Shown: in pieces, positions 56,801 through 64,000 of the stretch
Position numbering within the stretch: position 1 is the first letter of the stretch
Layout: each line of letters starts with the position of its first letter
From: Corticium candelabrum
Taxonomy: Eukaryota > Porifera > Homoscleromorpha > Homosclerophorida > Plakinidae
Assembly: GCF_963422355.1 (NCBI RefSeq)
Contig: NC_085099.1
Coordinates: forward strand, 7,065,246-7,129,245
Reading direction: 5' to 3'
Length of the DNA: 64,000 bases
Made by a program: the position numbers and the translations under genes
Notes under the pieces: generated by a model
Databases searched by the model: none
The model's input: the letters and a program-made list of their open reading frames with translations, nothing else
What the model was told of the DNA's origin: nothing

Positions 56801-59297
56801 GCTTGGGTACATACAAAGCCTCACAGTCTCTTTTCAAAAGACATCCCTAGACATCGTCAGTGGCTACAGGAATGTTGATAGTGTTTGCACTACTTTGGAG
56901 GAAGTGCGCAGTAACATCGATTTGAAGCATGCAGTTTGGTGGGAGATGCTGTGATACTAGCTGAAAGGGTAGGGAAAGACTGGAAGCTTGTGTTTGGATT
57001 CTTGTGACATATAATTATATGATTGATCTGTGTATTGCTATCATGGTAGGTCAATGTCCAACTGAGTGAGCCACGGACCTGCTGCAGGCAGAAGAATCGA
57101 GACAATGTTGAGGCTGAGAAGCCAAGCCAATATTATCAGCGTGCCGTCTCTATAACGTTACTTGATGAGCTATGTGGTCAATTGAACAGGCGATTCTCAT
57201 CACACCAGAAATATGCCGCAAAGGGTCTTTCTCTTGTTCGCTCTGTGATTGTTGCGAATCCAGAACGATGCCTGGAAAAAGCACGCGAGTTTGCAGCAGA
57301 GTATGCAGCCGAACTTTCAGGTGATGAAGCCCTGTCAACTTGGAAAGCAGAGGTGGAACGATGGTTCCACCACGCGACTAAATCAGCCACTCCTGAGACC
57401 CTACCTGACAACATCTTTAACGCAGTCAAGCTGGCACAGCGGTTAATGGCTCCTTGTATTTGTTAATTGTTGCATTTAGTTGCAGTGTTCCCTGTTACTA
57501 ATTGCTCTTGTGAGAAAAGCATCAGTGCTTTGTGGGGACTAAAAACATACATTAGGTCAACAATGGGTCAAGAACGGCTAAACGGGCTAGCCTTGCTTCA
57601 TTCTTATTACACGTTTCAAGTTGGCATTGATGATGTCATCAAAGGTTCTATATCAAATATCCACGGCGAATTGTCTGCCCAGTGGCTGTTTGTGATGAGC
57701 TCAATGTGTGTGATGAAGACACAGACGACAAAGAGAAGTCATCAGACACACTTAGCGATAATAGATTCAGAAGTGCAAGATCAGATGTTGAAGAAGACAT
57801 TGTTGAGGACAGCATTTAATTAATTAAGTTAATTAAGAGTGTTAATGATTTTGGCAAATCTGCCAGTTGTTACTCATGATATATGATATCAGATTAGAAT
57901 TTAGTACTAAAAGTTAAGAATAGATTTTCTTAAGTTAATTGTTCTGCGCTGCTAGTGTCTTATATACATAGGTTCTCTCTACTGCCGCTACAGTTGTCAA
58001 AATTTTCTTCTATTCTAATTAGTTAATTAATTAATAATTTATTGCAGAAATAGTCAAAATCCTTGATTTAGATACGCTTACGGCATACGTGTAAGATTTC
58101 ATTGAGACATACAACATAAACTTTCAGTCTTGGGAAGCACCCCCATCGTAGGGCCGGGGCCGCGCCTGTGGAGGTGTGTGAATCAGTTTGTGTTTGACTA
58201 CATATACACTCGAGTTTCTTCTAGGCAAACCTTTTGACAAATCACTGTGTTTCGTGTCTGTTGTCACTGAGGCTTGCCCCAACAGTGTTTTCCATTTCAA
58301 TTTCAATTGACTTAAATTAATTGCTACTTACACTGCCCTGAAGTCATTGGGTATCCACATATGCAATAGATTATTAGATATCAGTATGCTGGAAAACTGC
58401 TCTCTTGGTGAACTATCCTTGGACCACACCCTCTTAGTGCATGTTAGGTCGAACACTTTTGAAATGCTTCCTACAGGCCTGCCTGGTGTACTGGAATACC
58501 AAAACGGACAAACAAGCTTATAATAACTAGCTCACTACTCCTGTCGTCTTAACAATACAATTAACTTAGATATTAACATTGTGCAATCTTTTGGAAATTA
58601 AAGAAATCGGTATTTCAAAACAAATTGCTCTCTAGATCTGTTGACACCAAGCGCAGCGTCTGCAAAAGCTGTTGTACTTGGCACTCTTTTGTAATGCTGA
58701 GACCTGCACCACAAAACATGCATTGTCTCAGAAGCTTGAAACCGTCTGGGCGCAATTTTTGGTATACAGGTATTCAACAAAGGGATACCCTCATCACATC
58801 TTTACAATTACAGGAAAAGTTTGGTATGAAGGAGTTAACAGAATAGGAAGTAATTCTTAGGCGTTTGAGGTGGCTTGGCCACATTGGTCACCTGGCTGAT
58901 AGCAGAATGCCCAAGTGCACCCTTTTGGTCGACTTCCTAAAACAAGGCCTTTTCACGGTGTGAAACTGCGATGGAAAGACAGTAACTAAAGACATGCACG
59001 TGCTCTGTATTCGGGAAAATTGGTACAACTTAACTCAAGACAGAAAGCAATGGTATGACGTTTATACAAGCATTCTCGGTAGAATAGATGCTAGATTACA
59101 GGAGAAAAGAGACAAACGACAGAGCGAAAGAAATCCACTGATTTATGACAAAAACAAAGATATTGTTTGTTTAAAAATCAGAAGACCAGGAGATCTCAAA
59201 AGACATAAATTTGGCAGAGTGAGGTCTTCATGCATTTCTGCTAAATCTCATTGCTATTGTGATGAACCAGCATCGTCAGGGCTGTGTTTAAGGTTTA

Positions 59298-59386
<89 letters not shown>

Positions 59387-61541
59387 TGTGGCGCGGTGGA
59401 GCAGATGGTAGAGCGTTGGTGATGACATCCAGGATCTTGTATTCTGTGATAAGGGTTGAAGGTTCGATCCTGGTGGAGGCGACATTGTCGCAGTTTCCTT
59501 GAGCAAGAAACTCACCCACACTTGCCAGTGCTTGAATTAAGGTTTCACTGTTGTCCAGACATAGTCTCACGTAGCCAGCCCCTCCCCTTTTGATATCAAA
59601 AGTGGGAGGGGCTGGTTACGCAAGACTAAAATTTTAAATTGATTGGACTTTGCAGCTAGAATTGGTTCAAACATATTTTCCATCGTAACTAACTTACTCA
59701 GGAGCATCAAAACCTGATTTTAATTTGTTTGGTATAACGCCCGTTAATAAAAAAAGGCAGCCAAATATAACATGATCAGTGTCACCATGCCTTATGATAT
59801 CCATAAACAGTCAACAGCTACATGAGCACAAAAGTTCAGTAAGGTATCACAAAAGCTGAGGCAATTTTTTTTGCCATTCTTGAAAGACACAACAGTGGAA
59901 ATAATTTCTTCATTTTTACAGTTAACGACACTAGACAAGACATTTTAAAGCAGTCCAGCCATAGGTAGACCAGTTCTGGTCTCTAGACAGTACTAAGTAT
60001 CAACAAGTCAACGGAGTTTGAGATAGAAGTCAGACTAAAGTGGTCTCCCACAGATTGTTTTTCATGACTTGTGATTTAAGTCTGTGGATTAAGCGACATT
60101 AGAAATTTTCTATAACGAGATACGTAAGACAAAATGTATAAAGCTAAATTAATTAATAGTAAAGCAGAAGTTGAGTCATGTCTGTACTGATCATAAGCAC
60201 TTATATTCACTGTTAATAATAAATTAACTATATATATTAATTAGCTGTAAAAAAGCAGCTTGTACTAATTGTTGTATCAGAGAGTAAATCAGTTACTACT
60301 TAGGCTTAGACTGACGCTAAATTGTACAGGTTCATGTACAGTAGTGCCCACCCAAGCTCAATAGGATTCCTAGCTCATGAATTAATTAAGAAGGTATGAC
60401 TATACAGCTACTAGAGGAAGAGCAATTAGCAAGGTCACTAAACGGTCCACCTGTGACATCAACTCACAGTCCTCATTGTTTCGCGGGCTGTTGGTTGCTA
60501 TTCCTGACTCTTCTTCCCGTTCTGGTTCGTCTTGACAGCCTTCGAGTTCCTTTACGTGTACATAACCTCATTCTATTGTAATATGACTTCTAATGGACAG
60601 TTTTGGGATATCACTTAACATCTGCGTGTAGTAAACAATTACAGCTGCATCATTACTGACTTTCGGGAGCAAAGTCAGCGCGAACAGAGAGTAGCCTCTG
60701 TAAATCTTTAGGATACTGTAAATACTATAAAATTGAAAAGCGATAAAAGATTGAAGTTCACAGCAGACAAGTTACGACATAGTTGGAGAACGCCGTGCAT
60801 ATCATTACATCACGTGACTCAGGAATCCGTTTACGAGACCTGTTGGGGTATACTAACTCATGTGTACCTCTTCTGACCCATATACGAAAAACTCTAATCT
60901 TACAACGAACTTTTGATGTAGAGATGAAACACGTCGATTGCAGTTGGCTGCACCTATGGCTTTGTAATTATAATTCAATTATCAAATGAAGAGTAGCGAT
61001 CACTGGGTAATAGACATCGGAAACACGCGGCAAAACGAATAGACGCTCATTGTGCAGCTAGCTGTAGTGGAAAATGATAAATCAAGCCTTGAGAGCAAGA
61101 CATTAGAGCTCTTTTACCGCAGGTCTACAGTTGCGTTTCTAAAGTTTGACGTCTTGTCCGAACGTTCTTCTTCGTGATCGGACAAACAACAAAAGTGTTC
61201 GGAAATGTCCGATGTCCGACCGCTATTTCGAGCACTGCTTGCTTCTCTCGACTCAGGAGTATAAATGAGTACCTGGTCATTGACTGGGGTGGACAAGACC
61301 GCTGGCTTGGCAGCAACATCATGCAGCAGACGGGTACGTGTGGGCCTTGGTGTCCAGTTCCAGAGCTGCACCATTGTCAGTGCCTCTGGATGACTCTGGC
61401 CATGCTCCAGGTGGATTGTAGCGCTGGCCCCAAGACTCCACGTAGCGCATGGAGGCCCTGTCTCTAGAGGCAGGGGGAGCTATCTCCGCAACTGACCTCA
61501 AGGTCGACGTTGAAAAACGTGGAGGGCTTAACATTTGTCCA

Positions 61542-61618
<77 letters not shown>

Positions 61619-62381
61619 GCAGACAGACCGATGGACAGACTAACTGGACCTCATTTTGATGCTCTTCTTACTTTGTAGAGAATCATGATGGTAATGCTAT
61701 AATTGCAAAGACCTTGTGTAAATCGGTACAGTCTGATTTGCTTTATAGCAGCCATTCTAAGTGCTTAAGATCAACTTTATACAGACTTACCAAATGCTAA
61801 ATATTTACGTTTGTGTAAATACAGGATAATGTTCCATACATGGGAAGTTCAGCTGGAAGTAACGTCGCAACACCAAGTATCCACACTACCAATGACATGG
61901 CAATTGTCTATCCTCAGTCTCTAGAAGCACTCAGTCTTGTACCTTTCAACATTAACCCACACTACATTGATCATGACCCAGACAGAAAACACATGGGGGT
62001 AACACAGTCATGTGCATAACTAATTATCATTTAATACTGATTCATGGGCATAACAGGAGACAAGAGAGGCCAGAATAAAAGAATTTCATGAAGAAAACAC
62101 GACTCCTGTTCTGGTATGTGTCAGCTTAAATTAATTCACTTGTCATGCTTCCACAATGTACATCTACACAGGGAATCAGGGAAGGTTCATACTTGTATGT
62201 CAATGGTACCAAAATGACTCTTTTAGGACCAACTGGTGCTAAACTGTTCATTCAGTAATAGTCAATCTTGAAGTTATCAGTAGTGCTGTTTAATGTACTA
62301 ATCATGTAACCTGTATTTAGAGGTGAAGAAGAAGCAAGGGAACTGTTATCAGGTGCTGATGTGAGCTTTCTTTTGAACTGA
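49934..62381 (+). CDS. Peptidase E / alpha-aspartyl dipeptidase, eight exons, complete
   Basis: A cytosolic serine peptidase (S51 family) that hydrolyses dipeptides with N-terminal aspartate. Exons: 49934-50028, 50092-50177, 52676-52747, 52811-52890, 61825-61998, 62057-62113, 62172-62254, 62321-62381; all introns are GT-AG and the phases agree, giving 708 bp or 235 residues, the usual family length. Motifs: [20 protein letters not shown] at the start, [37 protein letters not shown] with the nucleophile Ser120, [10 protein letters not shown] with His157, and GIREGS with Glu192, matching the positions of the enzyme's Ser-His-Glu triad. Intron 4 (52891-61824) is 8.9 kb and full of transposon debris, unlike introns 1, 3, 5, 6 and 7 (58-66 bp). 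A foldback transposon ends one base upstream of the ATG. Confidence 0.95.
50292..50411. repeat. Imperfect 120-nt hairpin in peptidase E intron 2
   Basis: The left arm (TAGATAATATGAACCAAAGC..., then TTGAATCCTTCCAAC) pairs with the right arm (GTTGGAAGGATTCAA, TGGCTTTGGTTCATATTATC) around a ~27-nt loop, with a ~10-nt bulge in the left arm. It could be a small palindromic MITE or a precursor-type RNA hairpin. Confidence 0.75.
50790..50865. repeat. (GT)n microsatellite
   Basis: About 38 GT units immediately before a LINE fragment. Confidence 0.96.
50866..51310 (+). mobile_element. LINE reverse transcriptase fragment
   Basis: [20 protein letters not shown] carries the RT catalytic YADD, followed by NWGMSISV and, in other frames, a GSIVHKSGG segment and SFNCLQKRVF-like connection sequence, then VLPVLL. 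It ends without a 3' UTR that I can identify. It begins at the (GT)n tract. Confidence 0.85.
51311..52675. other. Intron 2 of peptidase E; no further gene recognised
   Basis: An 87-codon plus-strand frame at 51861-52124 ([20 protein letters not shown]) and minus-strand frames at 51439-51832 match nothing I know. A short (GAA)n tract lies at 52343-52360. Confidence 0.4.
52900..54182. other. Intron 4 of peptidase E; no gene recognised
   Basis: No convincing coding sequence. The 69-codon plus-strand frame at 53689-53898 has no recognisable motif. Confidence 0.45.
54184..54248. repeat. (CCCT)n microsatellite
   Basis: About sixteen CCCT units. Confidence 0.95.
54249..55250. other. Intron 4 sequence upstream of the hAT remnant
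   Basis: Contains one half-end similar to the TTAA MITE (54256) and possibly the 5' part of the hAT element. No ends with a target duplication could be defined. Confidence 0.4.
55210..57830 (+). pseudogene. hAT transposase of the ZMYM1-like type, dead
   Basis: Transposase with an N-terminal TTF-type zinc finger, a DUF4371-type RNase H core and a C-terminal hAT dimerisation domain. Visible pieces in order: [19 protein letters not shown] and [21 protein letters not shown] (TTF finger, 55370-55590); [17 protein letters not shown] and [19 protein letters not shown] (55935-56115); [11 protein letters not shown] and [18 protein letters not shown] (56320-56450); [17 protein letters not shown] (56598-56650); and [20 protein letters not shown] followed by RLNGLALLH (57487-57600). 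Stops and shifts occur at five or more points. It lies in intron 4 of peptidase E, on the same strand. Element ends were not found. Confidence 0.88.
57831..58600. other. Intron 4 sequence, no gene recognised
   Basis: AT-rich with TTAATTAA words. It may include the 3' end of the hAT element. Confidence 0.45.
58600..59295 (+). mobile_element. LINE 3' end: RT C-terminus and terminal finger
   Basis: [20 protein letters not shown] followed by MPKCTLL (58845-58925) is the conserved W-x-GH..R.(P/N)..R..K block of LINE ORF2 proteins. Frame 58994-59290 gives [16 protein letters not shown] and a degenerate finger ([15 protein letters not shown]). Upstream 58610-58845 is in broken frames. It is followed at once by (TG)n. 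Confidence 0.82.
59300..59390. repeat. (TG)n microsatellite after the LINE
   Basis: About 40 TG units with one TA interruption. Confidence 0.96.
59391..59535 (+). mobile_element. tRNA-derived SINE
   Basis: GCGCGGTGGAGCAGATGGTA provides an A-box-like start and GGTTCGATCCT a B box about 70 bp later, as in a tRNA promoter. The body after it (TTTCCTTGAGCAAGAAACTC, ACCCACACTTGC) resembles the conserved central domain shared by many marine-animal SINEs. The 3' end meets the small MITE at 59562. Confidence 0.72.
59562..59628. mobile_element. 67-bp palindromic MITE
   Basis: TAGTCTCACGTAGCCAGCCC ... TTTTGATATCAAAA ... GGGGCTGGTTACGCAAGACTA: two ~30-bp arms meet at GATATC with very few mismatches. 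The ends match the ~670-bp MITE at 40695-41362 (AGTCT..CATAGCCAG), so it is probably a stripped-down member of that family. Confidence 0.75.
59629..61540. other. Intron 4 sequence; one SINE-like block
   Basis: No gene. Around 61220-61300 the minus strand contains CCAGGTACTCATTTATACTC and GAGTCGAGAGAAGCA, which resemble the body of a common invertebrate SINE, but no tRNA head is seen. Confidence 0.4.
61542..61617. repeat. (GT)n microsatellite
   Basis: About 38 GT units, 200 bp before peptidase E exon 5. Confidence 0.96.
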
Positions 62382-63270
62382 GACACTGCTACTGCTGTAG
62401 TAACTGAATGGTGACCTCTAAGGTTGTCACCAGTATTCTAATGAACATGCTTTTCTAGTGTCCTACACATATGTGGCTGTCGGTATTTTTCAAAGCTGCT
62501 TTTGATTCATGTAACAACGAAACAAAGTACTAGGCTGTAGTACTGTCTTGTGGGGGCTTGCTATGTACGGTGTGACCTGCAGACATGTAAAAAATGAATG
62601 TTAGCTTCTTCCTGATACAGTGTCTTGTGTGAACCATACCTTGACAACATGTAGTAGCCTGTTAAGTTGTGTTTTATTTCCCTTCCCATCATTGCTGGTG
62701 AACAGAAGATGATAACGGTGTCTGCAAATGCAATTTTTTCATTGTTTATGATTCATAAACAAAACCTGCCTGCAAGCACAAACTGTTGGTGTGATGTCAC
62801 TCCCACGTCACTGAGACTAAAGTAGAGCTCCCAGTCTCCTGTTGGTAAAATCTTAGATGGTAGGTAGAATGATGATTCGATTTCATGGAGATAACCCTGG
62901 CCATACCACAGATGAGTGTTCAAACTGCAAAAGAACATTGCTTTATGACGTCACCAATGCATCAACCCATATCATGGCATGCTGTGTAGTAGTAATAATT
63001 ATATACATTCATGGAAACAGATATAGATTTACAATGGGTGACAGCGACATTCTGTTGGCAACAGCAGAAGGTCGACTCTTGCACTAATTTTAACTGCTAA
63101 CCTATTTTTACTGCTCTTATCATCTGCTCACAGTAATATGACTCATTTAGATGGTAACAATATAGGGTCTCCTTGCTTGTGGTAGTCCGTGCTTTTCTTT
63201 TAAATTGGTAAATTGGTTATAGTATGGTTGGCTTATGCGTAGTATGATATACTAGTATCAATAAAGTTAT
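62382..63270. other. Peptidase E 3' flank
   Basis: Probably 3' UTR and intergenic DNA. AATAAA occurs near 63259. No gene or transposon protein is seen; the 76-codon frame at 62857-63087 has no motif. Confidence 0.5.
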
Positions 63271-63277
63271 TGTGTTC

Positions 63278-63278
<1 letters not shown>

Positions 63279-63320
<42 letters not shown>
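63279..63320. repeat. (AAT)n microsatellite
   Basis: About fourteen AAT units, possibly the tail of the sequence that ends before the tRNA-like block. Confidence 0.95.
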
Positions 63321-63388
63321 TGTGCCCGAGTGGTTAGCGACAGTTGCTTTCTATCTTGACTACGTGGGTTCGAATCCACGCCGGTACA
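63321..63388 (+). tRNA. tRNA-like sequence, probably a SINE head or tRNA pseudogene
   Basis: TGTGCCCGAGTGGTTAGCGA supplies an A box (GAGTGGTTAGC) and GGGTTCGAATCCACG a T arm with perfect B box. The putative acceptor strands TGTGCCC and CGGTACA pair at most positions but not the seventh. It follows a (AAT)n tract, as a retroposed copy would. A functional tRNA is unlikely. Confidence 0.5.
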
Positions 63389-63718
63389 GTAATAATGAAA
63401 CTTGTCCTTCTTTATCTTTCATTGTTGGTTCTTTTATGAAGGAATGAGACTTGTTTCACTCGTATGGGGAGCTTCTGTGGTCTGGCGAGGTTTGTGCCAA
63501 TGTTGACTATACGGACTTGATCCGGGAATTCTGGATTCCCCGTATTGTAGTTGGCCTCTCCGTGACTATAGCTATGGCTTGAAAGAGCTGTGTCTGATCG
63601 CCGTGTGGACTGCACAGAGGCATGTACCTCACTGTGCTTACCTGCCGGGTCGGTGGGCGCCCAGTGGGGGTTAAGACCCCTCTGCACCCTCTGAAGGGTT
63701 GCACCGAGACATAATATG

Positions 63719-64000
63719 AACCGGGTCAAGTCTACAAGTACTTGGGTGTAGATGAGAGTAACGGTATTCAGCACAGCATGATGCGGGAGAGACTCCGTCG
63801 CGAGTACTTGCGCAGAGTGAAGGTGGTTCTCCGGACTGAGTTGTATGGTCGGAACAAGATTCTAGCCATCAATGGGTTTGCACTACCGGTTCTCACTTAC
63901 GGTTTTGGCGTCATTCATTGGGGGTGCACGGACCTGCAGCAGCTCGATCGACGGACCAGAAAGCTTCTCTCTATGCACGGTGTCCACCATCCTGCTGCAG
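63719..64000 (+). mobile_element. LINE reverse transcriptase fragment, runs off the window
   Basis: YKYLGVDESNGIQHSMMRER, RREYLRRVKVVLRTEL and INGFALPVLTYGFGVIHW, then LDRRTRKLL, match the region after the RT active site of a metazoan LINE clade in which Y-K-Y-L-G-(V/I)-x-(E/Q)-x-x-x-I-x-H is diagnostic. It is open to the last base, so the rest lies outside. Confidence 0.85.

Noticed and set aside
63321..63388. Functional serine or leucine tRNA gene
   Set aside because: A and B boxes are good, but the acceptor stem has a mismatch, the anticodon arm is poor, and it abuts an (AAT)n tract as a retroposed SINE head would.

Overview
This window is nuclear DNA from an animal, most likely a marine invertebrate; a sponge is possible, but the sequence alone does not settle the phylum. 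The reasons are intron-rich housekeeping genes with GT-AG introns, dense microsatellites, and many decayed retroelements, MITEs and DNA transposons. There are no bacterial operons, ribosome binding sites, CRISPR arrays or rRNA genes.

Three cellular genes are readable. A beta-1,4-galactosyltransferase (minus, 8775-10118) has four exons visible and no recognisable C-terminal exon. An Integrator subunit 5 (INTS5) gene lies on the minus strand (about 38405-48916) with many short exons. A complete eight-exon peptidase E / alpha-aspartyl dipeptidase gene (plus, 49934-62381) gives a 235-residue product with the catalytic residues Ser120, His157 and Glu192 in place. INTS5 and peptidase E are head to head. 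The DNA between their start codons is almost entirely one foldback element (48959-49924), which also carries a fragment resembling a RecQ-type helicase. Without it the two start codons would be about 43 bp apart.

Layout: 0.3-1.6 kb, two 5'-truncated LINE copies separated by (TATG)n tracts; 1.6-5.4 kb, a decayed Gypsy element; 5.84-8.14 kb, a foldback element with ~700-bp inverted arms; 8.8-10.1 kb, the galactosyltransferase. From 11.2 to ~24.0 kb is the broken remnant of a Polinton/Maverick-like or related midsize DNA virus: ankyrin-like repeats, a Cys-rich zinc protein, a DDE integrase with chromodomain, a small conserved Polinton-type protein and at least one capsid-like gene. It is interrupted by a hAT-like MITE, a LINE and a complete Gypsy element with 219-bp LTRs and a TAACC target duplication. 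From 24.0 to 33.6 kb is a nest of Gypsy elements, a Harbinger-like MITE (TAA duplication), a gag-only LTR element and concentric TA-flanked MITEs. From 33.6 to 37.6 kb I see little beyond microsatellites. INTS5 follows (its introns hold several MITEs and a LINE piece), then peptidase E, whose 8.9-kb fourth intron holds a dead ZMYM1-like hAT transposase, a LINE 3' end, a tRNA-derived SINE and a 67-bp palindromic MITE. The window ends in a LINE reverse transcriptase fragment that runs off the edge.

Most of the DNA is mobile or viral debris. The points most worth checking are the endogenous virus remnant, the transposon occupying a shared promoter, the MITE that appears to supply an INTS5 splice acceptor, and LINE insertion into its own tail repeats.
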